A DNA stretch of 64,000 nucleotides from CAVYPR01 sp963770505 (lineage in GTDB: Bacteria; Actinomycetota; Acidimicrobiia; Acidimicrobiales; RAAP-2), in NCBI GenBank assembly GCA_963770505.1, contig CAVYPR010000006.1:620001-684000 (forward strand), given 5' to 3'. The translations under genes were made by a program, and so were the position numbers. This document shows, piece after piece, positions 28,520 through 36,416 of this stretch (positions within the stretch are counted from its first letter, which is position 1; each line of letters opens with the position of its first letter). Under the pieces are notes generated by a model. That model was not told where the DNA came from and ran no database searches. It worked only from the letters and a program-made list of their open reading frames with translations.

Positions 28520-28537
28520 GTTACAACTTAGTGTAAC
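28520..28537 (-). promoter_or_regulatory. Palindromic operator candidate GTTACA-n6-TGTAAC
   Basis: A perfect 18-bp dyad (GTTACA, six bases, TGTAAC). On the minus strand it contains TACACT, a plausible -10 box, so a dimeric regulator bound here would block the promoter of the second whiB gene. No matching -35 was obvious. Confidence 0.45.
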
Positions 28538-28666
28538 TCGCGCTTGCATCGAAAGCGACATCCGCACCCGAAATTTTCCATAAGGAAATCGTCGACCGCC
28601 CGCCACCAGGTACGCTGGCCGCCCGTCGCAGCGCCCGGCCCCCGGGCACGCCGGCCAGGAGGCCCC

Positions 28667-28954
28667 ATGTCCCCCGAACCCGAAGAGATTGAGATCGAGC
28701 CGGTCGAGCCGGTCGGACACGTGCGCGTCGTCTACCTGGGGCCGGTGGCCCCCCACTGGGAGGTGCAGTCCGACTTCGGCGACGCCGCCCTGGTCGACGC
28801 CTTCCGGGAGCGGGCATTGGCCCGGCTGGTCCTGCTGCCCCCCCACGACCCGCAGTTCCGCCGCAACCGCGAGCGTGTCGTCCGCGACGCCGAGCGCGAG
28901 CACCTCACTCTCGAGTGGGACCTTGGCTTCCCCGAGGAGGCCGAGGCGGGCTAG
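28667..28954 (+). CDS. Conserved-looking small hypothetical protein
   Basis: A 95-residue acidic protein, MSPEPEEIEIEPVEPVGHV at the start, then VVYLGPVAPHWEVQSDFGD and a helical, Arg-rich middle (RFRRNRERVVRDAERE). No known domain was recognised. The ATG at 28667 has an excellent AGGAGG ribosome site five bases upstream, which is the main evidence that it is a real gene. The 3' end overlaps the end of the convergent Zincin_2 gene by four bases. No membrane helix or signal peptide was seen. Confidence 0.7.
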   Translation: MSPEPEEIEIEPVEPVGHVRVVYLGPVAPHWEVQSDFGDAALVDAFRERALARLVLLPPHDPQFRRNRERVVRDAEREHLTLEWDLGFPEEAEAG

Positions 28955-30159
28955 TCGCCACCGCGGTCCTCGTCGGGGAGGTCGATCCGCTCCAGCCACA
29001 GGCCGGGGGCGTCGACCTCGGCCGGCGTGGGCAGCGTGCGGTCCGACTCCCACAGCCGGCCCAGCCCCTCCTCCCCGGCCCGCTCCACCACCCCGCGCAC
29101 GAACGACGTGCCCCGGTCGACCTGCTCGCGCCCGAGGTCGAGGCCGAACAGCGCCCCCGCGGCCTGCTCCCCGGTGCTGTCGGTGGTGCGGTAGCGGTAC
29201 CAGGCCTCGGAGAGGGCGCCGGCCGATCCGACCAGGATCCCGGCCACCTGCGCCGTGACGTGGTCAACGTACCCCCCGAGTGCCGTCGTCACGGCGACCA
29301 GTTGTGTGGCGGTGCGGCGCTGACCCGGGGTGAGCAGGTCGGCCAGCAGCGCCTCGGGGTCGGCCAGGAGGCCCTGCAGGGCCGTCGGGTCGCCGGCCTC
29401 GCTCCCCAGCCGCTCGGCCAGGCCCAACTGGGCCGAAACGGCGTCGGCGGCCGCCGCGTCGAGCAGTCCCGTGATCCGTGCCGCGACGTGGGGGGTGCCC
29501 AGCACGGCCTCGGCCGTGAGCTCTCGGATGCAGACCCACAGCTGGGCCTGGTCGAGCGGCAGGCTCCAGTCCTCGGCGAAGGCGGCGACGTTGGCCGGGA
29601 CCACCAGCAGGTCGCCGTGGACCGCCCAGGGCAGGGGGAGGGCGTAGCGGCCCAGGGCCCGCCGGGCGAGGTGACCGGCGGCCGAGCCGAACTGCATGCC
29701 GAGCAGGACCGGCCCCATGGTGGTGGCGAAACGTCCGAGCAGCTCCCCCAGTCCCCCGTCCTCTGTTGTGAGGCCGTCGGGTTCGGCCACCACCGGCGGG
29801 ACGACGGGGGTCTGCGCCTCCACCATCTTCTCCATGAGCGGGGTCCACGACTCGAGGGCGAGCAGCGCCCAGGCCCCACGACCGACCGGGCGCACTCCCA
29901 GGGGGCGGGCGGAGGGGCCGACCGGGAGGCCGGTGGCCTCGGCCACGTGCATCTCGGCCACCCGGACGAGCTCCTCGAGGCGGATGCGCTCGATCGGGTC
30001 GGGGTTCGCCTCGGGCTCGCCCTCGGTGGCGACGCCCTGGGCCAGGGCCCGGGCCGCCTCCAGCCAGGCGGTGGCGCCCCCCGGGGCGCTGCCGATCATC
30101 TTGAGGAGGTCGCCGAGCAGGCCTTGCAGCGGATTGCCCGGCTCCCCGGGGTCGTTCAT
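28951..30159 (-). CDS. Zincin_2 (DUF2342) family protein, putative metal motif degenerate
   Basis: About 402 residues resembling the actinobacterial 'zinc-dependent metalloprotease/putative hydrolase' family. Matching landmarks are the Gly-rich N-terminus (NPLQGLLGDLLKMIGS), AAGHLARRALGRYALPLPW, LVVPANVAAFAEDW, QLWVCIRELTAEAVL and the C-terminal EQAAGALFGLDLGREQ plus ALWE-like WESDRTLPTPAEVDAPG. Where I expect an E-x2-H metal motif after 'REL' the sequence is RELTAEAV, without His, and the second motif reads TTALGGYVDHV. So the active site looks lost. ATG 30159 is preferred over GTG 30165; GAG lies upstream. It ends four bases inside the convergent small gene and is followed upstream by the HtrA-like gene on the same strand. 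Confidence 0.65.
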   Translation of the reverse strand: MNDPGEPGNPLQGLLGDLLKMIGSAPGGATAWLEAARALAQGVATEGEPEANPDPIERIRLEELVRVAEMHVAEATGLPVGPSARPLGVRPVGRGAWALLALESWTPLMEKMVEAQTPVVPPVVAEPDGLTTEDGGLGELLGRFATTMGPVLLGMQFGSAAGHLARRALGRYALPLPWAVHGDLLVVPANVAAFAEDWSLPLDQAQLWVCIRELTAEAVLGTPHVAARITGLLDAAAADAVSAQLGLAERLGSEAGDPTALQGLLADPEALLADLLTPGQRRTATQLVAVTTALGGYVDHVTAQVAGILVGSAGALSEAWYRYRTTDSTGEQAAGALFGLDLGREQVDRGTSFVRGVVERAGEEGLGRLWESDRTLPTPAEVDAPGLWLERIDLPDEDRGGD

Positions 30160-30174
30160 GCCCACTCACGCATG

Positions 30175-31518
30175 CTAGGGCGACGCGGAGAGGGCGACGT
30201 CGACCGAGAGGGTGGACCCCCCCCGGCGGACCCCCAGCTCGACGCGCTGGCCCGGGCTCATCACATAGAGCAGCGAGCGCAGCTCGGCCATCGAGGCGAG
30301 CGGGGCTCGGTCGATGCTCGTGATGACGTCGCCGGGCCGCAGCACACCGGCGGCGGCCCCGTCGGGTTCCACCTTCTCGATCACGGCGCCGCCGGCGCCG
30401 CGGGACACGGCGGTGGTGGTGGTCTGCCCCTCGTCTCCGCCGCCGCCGCCCGGTGTCGCAACGGCATCCGTCCCGATCACGTCGAGCCACCCGTGGCGGA
30501 CCCGGCCCGAGGCCGCCAGGACCCGGGCCACGCCCACGACCAGTGCCGCGGGCAGGAAGACCTTCATCGACCTCGAGGTGGCCGCGCCGTCGAGCAGGCC
30601 CAGAACCCGGCCGTCGCCCTGGACCAGGACCTCGCCGGCCATCGACGGCATCGACGGGGAGGCGGCGTCGATGCCGCCCATGCCCGAGGCGCCGCCGCGG
30701 GTGATGTCGGTCCCGACCGAGCGGACGGTCGACCCCGCCCACAGCATGGTGGCCGACCCGTCCACCGAGGGATGGGTCGCGCCGGCCAGGGCCACGGCCA
30801 GCACCAGGTCCCGCCGGCCCACGCCCGAGGGTCCGGCGGCGAACCGGGCGGGCCTGAGCTCGCCGTCCACCCGCAGGACGGCGACGTCGGAGCCGGGGTC
30901 GCCGTCCACCACGACGGCGCGCTCGCGGTGCCCGAAGGCGGTGACGGCGTCGATCGAGCGGGCCCCGGCCACCGCGTCGAGCGTGGTGGCCACCAGCCCG
31001 CCGGTTCCGACCGCCACCCCGCATTCCTGCACGACGCCGTGGTCCGTGGTGACCTGCAGCGAGACCATCGCCTCCAGCGCGGCGCGCACGGCCGGCGGGA
31101 CGTCCCGGCAGCAGCCGATGGCCTCGGTCAGTGCGGGGGAGGCGGCCGGGCCGGACCCACCGCCCGCCGAACCGGGCACGGAGCCGGCCGTCGCCAGCAG
31201 CAGGATGCCGGCGGCGATGGCCGCCACCGCGGCACCGGCGACCAGCCCGGTGGCAATGGTGCGCCGACGCCCGGGGGGCGCCGTGCCCCTCCCGGCGTCT
31301 ACCCCACCTGCGGGCACCCGGGGGGACGACGAACCGAGGACCTCGGACGGGTGGCGCCAGAGCCGGTCGTCGGGCGGCAGCCACCCCCGCAGCGTCGCGT
31401 CGTGTGTGGCGTCGCCGAAGGCCTCCGCGCCGGGCAGGGGTCGGTCCCCCCCGTTCCCTTCGTCCCGGCGCGGGTCGTCCGGGCCGTCCTCGGAGGGACC
31501 TGGGCCGCGCGGGGTCAC
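30175..31518 (-). CDS. HtrA/DegP-like membrane-anchored protein with PDZ domain, catalytically degenerate
   Basis: A 447-residue protein with a cytoplasmic Pro-rich N-terminus, one membrane helix (ATGLVAGAAVAAIAAGILLL), a trypsin-fold domain and a C-terminal PDZ domain (GVLRPGDVITSIDRAPLASM). The trypsin domain shows strands typical of S1C proteases (GVAVGTGGLVATTLDAV and DPGSDVAVLRV), but the catalytic His expected in 'NAHVV' is missing (TTLDAV). The Ser motif GNSGGP is replaced by SPSMPSMAGEVLV. Asp remains. Loss of His and the Ser motif suggests a scaffolding or sensing role, not proteolysis. GTG 31518 starts 65 bases from the divergent mreB ATG, so the two may share a promoter region. Confidence 0.75.
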   Translation of the reverse strand: MTPRGPGPSEDGPDDPRRDEGNGGDRPLPGAEAFGDATHDATLRGWLPPDDRLWRHPSEVLGSSSPRVPAGGVDAGRGTAPPGRRRTIATGLVAGAAVAAIAAGILLLATAGSVPGSAGGGSGPAASPALTEAIGCCRDVPPAVRAALEAMVSLQVTTDHGVVQECGVAVGTGGLVATTLDAVAGARSIDAVTAFGHRERAVVVDGDPGSDVAVLRVDGELRPARFAAGPSGVGRRDLVLAVALAGATHPSVDGSATMLWAGSTVRSVGTDITRGGASGMGGIDAASPSMPSMAGEVLVQGDGRVLGLLDGAATSRSMKVFLPAALVVGVARVLAASGRVRHGWLDVIGTDAVATPGGGGGDEGQTTTTAVSRGAGGAVIEKVEPDGAAAGVLRPGDVITSIDRAPLASMAELRSLLYVMSPGQRVELGVRRGGSTLSVDVALSASP

Positions 31519-31583
31519 GGCCCGTCAGGTTACCGACGGTGCAGGCGGGAGTGGGGTCGCCCCGTGGCCGTACGATTGGGCAG

Positions 31584-32588
31584 ATGTCCCGTGACCTCGC
31601 CATCGACCTGGGGACGGCCAACACCCTCGTCTACGCCAAGGGAAAGGGCATCGTGCTGAACGAGCCCACCGTCGTTGCGCTGGACACCCGTTCGCGCCAG
31701 GTGCTGGCCATGGGCGACGAGGCGTGGCAGATGATCGGGCGCACCCCCGGCTACATCGTCGCCGTGCGCCCCATGCGCCAAGGAGCCATCACCGACTTCG
31801 AGATCACCGAGCGGATGCTCGAACTGCTCCTGCGCCGCGTCGGGGTGAGCCGGATCAACCGCCCGAGGGTCCTCATCTGCGTGCCGTCGGCCATCACCGC
31901 GGTCGAGCGCAGGGCGGTCAAGGAGGCGGCCCGGCGGGCCGGTGCCTCGTCGAGCTACCTCATCGAGCAGCCGATGGCGGCGGCCATCGGGGCCGGGCTG
32001 GCCATCGACGAGCCGGTCGGGTCCATGGTGGTCGACGTCGGAGGCGGAACCTCGGAGATGGCGGTCATCTCCCTGGGCGGCCTGGTGGCCATGCGGGCCA
32101 TACGCGTCGGCGGGTTCGACCTCGACGCCGACATCCAGACCTACGTCCGCACCACCCACGGCATCGCCATCGGCGAGCGGACGGCCGAGGAGGTGAAGCT
32201 GGCCATCGGGTCCGCCCACCCCTACGACGACGAGCGCCAGGCGGAGATCCACGGGCGGGAGGTCACCTCGGGCCGGCCCAAGACGGTGCTGCTCGGACCC
32301 GAGGAGGTGCGCGGCGCCTTCGAGGACCACGTGTCCCAGGTCGTGACCGCTGCGGCCAGGTGCCTGGCCGACGCCCCACCCGACCTGGCCCAGGACATCA
32401 TCTTCGAGGGGATCCACCTGGTGGGCGGGGGCGCGCTCCTGCGGGGCATGAGCCAGAGGCTGGCCGACGGAACCTCGGTCCCCGTGCACCAGGTCGATGC
32501 CCCGTTGGAGTGCGTGGTGCTGGGTGCCGGCCGGTGCATCGAGTCCTTCGAGCGGCTCCGTCCGATGTTCGCCGCAGCTGAGCGCTGA
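31584..32588 (+). CDS. mreB: MreB/Mbl-type actin homologue
   Basis: A 334-residue bacterial actin. Seen: phosphate-1 DLGTANTLVYAKGKGIVLNE at the N-terminus, CVPSAITAVERRAVKEAA, phosphate-2 VVDVGGGTSEMAVISLGG, and the adenosine motif LVGGGALLRGM. It polymerises on the inner membrane and guides wall synthesis in rods. The usual N-terminal amphipathic extension is minimal (MSRDLAID). No mreC, mreD, pbp2 or rodA is adjacent, so it is a stand-alone copy and may be one of several paralogues. The ATG at 31584 gives the family length. It is divergent from the degenerate HtrA gene. Confidence 0.92.
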   Translation: MSRDLAIDLGTANTLVYAKGKGIVLNEPTVVALDTRSRQVLAMGDEAWQMIGRTPGYIVAVRPMRQGAITDFEITERMLELLLRRVGVSRINRPRVLICVPSAITAVERRAVKEAARRAGASSSYLIEQPMAAAIGAGLAIDEPVGSMVVDVGGGTSEMAVISLGGLVAMRAIRVGGFDLDADIQTYVRTTHGIAIGERTAEEVKLAIGSAHPYDDERQAEIHGREVTSGRPKTVLLGPEEVRGAFEDHVSQVVTAAARCLADAPPDLAQDIIFEGIHLVGGGALLRGMSQRLADGTSVPVHQVDAPLECVVLGAGRCIESFERLRPMFAAAER

Positions 32589-32600
32589 GCCCGCCGAGGC

Positions 32601-33290
32601 TCAACCCTCCAAGAGCACCTCCGCCGCCTGGCGGACCTGCCAGTCGTGGTCGGCCAGGCACCGCTGGAGGGCCTCGTCGACCTCCGGGCCGTCGAAGGCG
32701 GCCAGGGCCACCGCGGCCCGGCGGCGCACGGTGACCTTGTCGTCCAGGCCCCGCAGGACCCCCGGCAGGCCGGCCGGGTCGCCCAGCGCGCCGAGCGCGG
32801 CTACCGCGGCCTCACGACAGCGCGGGTCGGGGTGGGACGCGGCGACCTCCGAGAGGCCTTCGACCGAGCCCATCGGGCGGCGCTCGCCCAGCGCCCAGCA
32901 CGCCGACTCCACGACGAGCGCGTCGGGGTCGAGCAGGGCGTGCTGGAGGGCCTTGGGCAGGGTCGAGCGCGAACCACGTCCGCTGACGCCGACTGACTCC
33001 TGGCTGGCCCGCCGCCGAACGGCGGGCGAGGGGTCGGACAAGGCAGCCACCACGTCGGCCGCGAACAGCGCACCCGCCCGGGCCAGCGCACCGAGGGCGG
33101 CGGCCCGCACCGTCGCCTGCGGATCGGCGAGCGCCCGCCTCGACGCAGCCGCGTCGCCACGGTGGCCGGCCACGATCGTCGAGCGCACCCGTGTCCGCGC
33201 CCGGTCGTCCGGCGGTGCCGGGGCCGGCCGCCCACCGTCGGGGGCGACCCCGGGCGCGCCCGGTTCCGTGGGAGGATCTTTGCGCACCAC
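32601..33290 (-). CDS. HEAT-repeat protein
   Basis: About 229 residues made of HEAT/PBS-lyase-type helical repeats: VRAAALGALARAG, AVRRRASQESVG, VVESACWALGE, CREAAVAALGALGD, VRRRAAVALAAFD and VRQAAEVLLEG. These give an all-alpha scaffold for protein binding; the partner is unknown. The N-terminus is Pro/Arg-rich and of uncertain extent. GTG 33290 (or 33287) is the leftmost start not deep inside the divergent Lon/PDZ gene, and neither has a clear ribosome site. It is convergent with mreB, with 12 bases between the stops. Confidence 0.7.
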   Translation of the reverse strand: MVRKDPPTEPGAPGVAPDGGRPAPAPPDDRARTRVRSTIVAGHRGDAAASRRALADPQATVRAAALGALARAGALFAADVVAALSDPSPAVRRRASQESVGVSGRGSRSTLPKALQHALLDPDALVVESACWALGERRPMGSVEGLSEVAASHPDPRCREAAVAALGALGDPAGLPGVLRGLDDKVTVRRRAAVALAAFDGPEVDEALQRCLADHDWQVRQAAEVLLEG

Positions 33291-33297
33291 CCCGAGT

Positions 33298-34455
33298 ATG
33301 TCCGAGTCCTGGCCCGACACCGCCCCCGTTCCCCCACGCCGACGCCGGCGGTGGCCGACGATTGCGGGCCTGGTGGTGATCGTCGTGCTGGCGGCCGTCT
33401 TCGTGGCCAGCCGTATCCAGCTGAACGAGTACGTGCTCACCCCAGGCCAGGCACAGCCGGTCGGGCCGCTGGTCAAGGTGCCGACGGACCGCTCCCACCG
33501 GATCGACGGGCCGATCCTGCTCACCGACGTCTACCTGACACGGGTCAGCCTGCTCAGCTACCTCCCCGACCGCCTGAACGGCGACGCCCAGATGGTCACA
33601 GGGACAGCGCTGCTCGGGCCGGCCACTCCGCCGGCGCAGCTCACAGCGCAGGGGTACCTGGAGATGGCCCAGGCCCAGTCGGCGGCCAAGGCCGCGGCGC
33701 TGGCCCGCCTGGGGTACGCCGTGCCCGAGCACAACGCCGGCACGCTCGTGTTCGCCGTGTCGCCCGGTTCGCCGGCTTCGTCGTTGCTCTCGGTCGGGCA
33801 GATCGTGACGGCGGTTGACGGCACGGCCACGCCGGACGAATGCTCTTTCATCGCCGCCCTGCATTCGCGCGGTCCGGGTGACACCGTCGCCCTCTCGGTC
33901 GAGCAGGCGACGGTGACCCCCGACGCCGTCCAACGGCCGGGGCCGACCAAGGTCGTACGGATCCGGCTGGCACGGCGCCCGGCCTCCGACGACAGCTCGT
34001 CGAGCGACGGGTGCCCCGGGGGCACGCCGTCGGCGGGCTACCTCGGGGTGGTGGTCGAGACCCAGCAGGACTACACCGATCCCGTGCCGGTGTCGGTGCG
34101 CACCCAGACAATCGGTGGGCCCTCGGCCGGCCTGGCCATGACCCTGGCCATCATCGACAAGCTCTACGGCGGCCACCTGACCGGTGGTCACACGGTGGCG
34201 GCCACGGGGACCATCTCCCCCACAGGGCAGGTTGGCGACGTCGGCGGGGTGCGCGAGAAGACCGTCGCCGTGGAGAAGGCCGGCGCCACCGTCTTCCTGG
34301 TTCCGCCGGACGAGTACGCCACAGCGAAGGCGAAGGACATCCCCTCCCTCCACGTCTACAAGGTCGCCAGCCTGGACGACGCCCTCTCGGTGCTGCGCCA
34401 CCTCGGCGGCCGCGTGCCGCCGGCGCCGGCGGCGACCCACGCGCCGTCGGGCTGA
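33298..34455 (+). CDS. YlbL-like secreted Lon-type protease with PDZ domain
   Basis: About 385 residues: an N-terminal signal anchor (RRRRRWPTIAGLVVIVVLAAVFV), an extracytoplasmic domain with a PDZ-like segment (GTLVFAVSPGSPASSLLSVG, then IVTAVDGTATP), and a C-terminal S16 Lon protease domain. The catalytic dyad is visible as Ser276 in GGPSAGLAM and Lys321 in GGVREKTVAV, spaced as in Lon. There is no AAA+ module, typical of YlbL. The ATG 33298 lacks a good ribosome site; a TTG at 33280 with GGAGGA three bases before it is an alternative that would overlap the divergent HEAT gene. YlbL-type proteases degrade envelope proteins, including division regulators, in Firmicutes. Confidence 0.85.
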   Translation: MSESWPDTAPVPPRRRRRWPTIAGLVVIVVLAAVFVASRIQLNEYVLTPGQAQPVGPLVKVPTDRSHRIDGPILLTDVYLTRVSLLSYLPDRLNGDAQMVTGTALLGPATPPAQLTAQGYLEMAQAQSAAKAAALARLGYAVPEHNAGTLVFAVSPGSPASSLLSVGQIVTAVDGTATPDECSFIAALHSRGPGDTVALSVEQATVTPDAVQRPGPTKVVRIRLARRPASDDSSSSDGCPGGTPSAGYLGVVVETQQDYTDPVPVSVRTQTIGGPSAGLAMTLAIIDKLYGGHLTGGHTVAATGTISPTGQVGDVGGVREKTVAVEKAGATVFLVPPDEYATAKAKDIPSLHVYKVASLDDALSVLRHLGGRVPPAPAATHAPSG

Positions 34456-34505
34456 GGGTCGCGATTGCCCACGCCCGCGAGGTCGGTTGGTCGTAGGCTC
34501 TGCAC

Positions 34506-36389
34506 ATGCCAGAGGACATCGGTTCGATCTCGTCGTCGAGGCTGAGCGGAGCCGATCTGTCCCGACATAGCTTCACCACCGTGCGCCGGGGTTTCGACGC
34601 CCAGGAGGTGCGATCCTTCCTCGAGCAGGTGTCCCGCGAACTGGCCGCCGGCGAGCAGCGCGAGGAGGACCTCAGGAGGCGGCTGGCCGAAGCCGAGGAG
34701 CGGGCCGAGCACCCGGTCATCGACGAGTCCACGCTGACCACGGCGTTGGGCCAGCAGAGCGCCCAGGTGCTGCGCAACGCCCACGAGGAAGCGGCCCGGA
34801 TCGCCCTGCAGGCCGAGGAGACGGCGGCCGCCCTCGTGCGTGACGCACAGCGGCTGGCGGCCGAGACGCAGGTGCAGGCGGAGTCGGCGGCGGCCGAGCG
34901 CATCGCCGAGGCCGAGATCGCCAGACGCGCCATCTACCAGCAGGCCGAGCAGGAGGCGGGTCTGCTCCTCGAGGCCTCGCGGGCCGAGGCCGAGGCGCTG
35001 GTGGCCCGGGGGATCGAGCAGGGCCAGGACATGATGGAGCAGGCCCAGGAGACCCGACGCCGGGTGCTGGTCGACATGGCCCACCGCCGGCGGGTCATGA
35101 CGCTGCAGATCGAGCAGTTCCGGGCGGCTCGTGACGAGCTGGCGGCGGCCGTGAGCGGCGTGCGCGACTCGGTTGACGCCGTCCTCGAGGACCTGGCCCG
35201 GGCCGACGACTCGGCACGGGCGGCGGCGGCCGAGGTGGCCCGGCGGCAGCCGGCCGAGCCCACGACGGCCGAGATCATGGCCGAGGTCGAGGACGTCGAG
35301 GCGGCGCTGGACGTGACCCGGGCCCGGGCCCACGAGACCGCCAGGGAGCAGGCCCACGGAGAGACGGTCGAGGTGACCAGCGCGGTGTTCGACGTCGCCG
35401 TGGAGGACCCGGCGACCGGTGCCACCGTCGTCGAGGAGATCGAGGTGACGGTGGTCGAGGCCGTCGACGACGGGGGGGAAGGTCCGGGAGACACGGTCGA
35501 GGGGCTCTTCGCCCGGCTGCGGGCCGGCCAGCCCGAGGACGAGGGCGAGGCCGACAACGGCGACGGCGGGGGGCGGCCGACCGAGGCCGGCCCCGGCGAG
35601 CAGGGCGAGACGGCCGAGCCGGGGGCCGAGGCCGGCCCCGGCGAGCAGGGCGCGGCGGCCGAGCCGGGGGAAGAGGACGCAGCCGGCACCGAACCCGGGG
35701 ACGTCTCCCCCGAGCCCGATCCTGACGAGTCGCTGCGGTCGAAGCGCTCTGAAACCCTCGACCCGATCTGCGAGCAGCTGGCCAAGCGGCTCAAGCGGGC
35801 GCTCCAGGACGACCAGAACCTCCTGCTGGACCGGCTTCGGGTGGGGTCGGGCGCCTGGTCGGCCGATGTCCTCGCCTCCGAGGACGACCAGCGCGCCCTC
35901 TACGCCGACGCCGCCGCCGCGAGCCTGCGGGAGGCGATGGCGGCCGGCATCGCCTTCGCCCGTGCAGAGCGCGGGGATCGGCGCGGCCGGGCACCCTCAC
36001 CCGACGCCAAGGCCGTGGTGTCGATGGCCGACCGCCTGGCCGGCACCGTGGTGGCCCTGCTGCGTCGTCGGCTGGAGGACGGCGAGGACGGGCCGGACGG
36101 CGGCGGGGCCGAGCGCGTCGGCGCCGCCTACCGCGAGTGGCGGGGTGAGCGCATCGAGCGGCTGGTCGGCGATTGGGCGCTCGAGGCCTTCTCGTCCGGG
36201 GTGCTGGCGGCATCGGGGACCGGGGGGGGCCTCCGCTGGATGGTGAGCGGTGACGAGCCGTCGTGCGCCGACTGCGACGACAACGCCCTGGCCGGAGCGG
36301 TGCTGGCCGGCGAGGAGTTTCCCACCGGCCACCTCCATCCGCCGGCCCACGCCGGATGCCGCTGCCTGGTCGTCCCGACGCCCGCCTGA
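34506..36389 (+). CDS. DivIVA-domain coiled-coil protein fused to an SPP1-gp7/Mu-F-like C-terminal domain
   Basis: A 627-residue protein. The N-terminus is a DivIVA domain: LSRHSFTTVRRGFDAQEVRS then FLEQVSREL. A long Ala/Glu/Arg coiled coil follows to about residue 290, then an acidic low-complexity linker with two copies of EAGPGEQG...AEPG. The last 210 residues form a helical domain ending SCADCDDNALAGAVLAGEEF, PPAHAGCRC and LVVPTPA. The C-x2-C ... PPxHxxCRC pattern is the signature of phage head-morphogenesis proteins (SPP1 gp7/Mu F). DivIVA binds curved membrane and directs polar growth in actinobacteria. What a phage-type metal-binding tail does here is unknown. It lies 50 bases after the Lon/PDZ gene, same strand. 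Confidence 0.8.
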   Translation: MPEDIGSISSSRLSGADLSRHSFTTVRRGFDAQEVRSFLEQVSRELAAGEQREEDLRRRLAEAEERAEHPVIDESTLTTALGQQSAQVLRNAHEEAARIALQAEETAAALVRDAQRLAAETQVQAESAAAERIAEAEIARRAIYQQAEQEAGLLLEASRAEAEALVARGIEQGQDMMEQAQETRRRVLVDMAHRRRVMTLQIEQFRAARDELAAAVSGVRDSVDAVLEDLARADDSARAAAAEVARRQPAEPTTAEIMAEVEDVEAALDVTRARAHETAREQAHGETVEVTSAVFDVAVEDPATGATVVEEIEVTVVEAVDDGGEGPGDTVEGLFARLRAGQPEDEGEADNGDGGGRPTEAGPGEQGETAEPGAEAGPGEQGAAAEPGEEDAAGTEPGDVSPEPDPDESLRSKRSETLDPICEQLAKRLKRALQDDQNLLLDRLRVGSGAWSADVLASEDDQRALYADAAAASLREAMAAGIAFARAERGDRRGRAPSPDAKAVVSMADRLAGTVVALLRRRLEDGEDGPDGGGAERVGAAYREWRGERIERLVGDWALEAFSSGVLAASGTGGGLRWMVSGDEPSCADCDDNALAGAVLAGEEFPTGHLHPPAHAGCRCLVVPTPA

Positions 36390-36416
36390 TCGCCGGCCCG
36401 GCCTAGGCTCCTGCCC

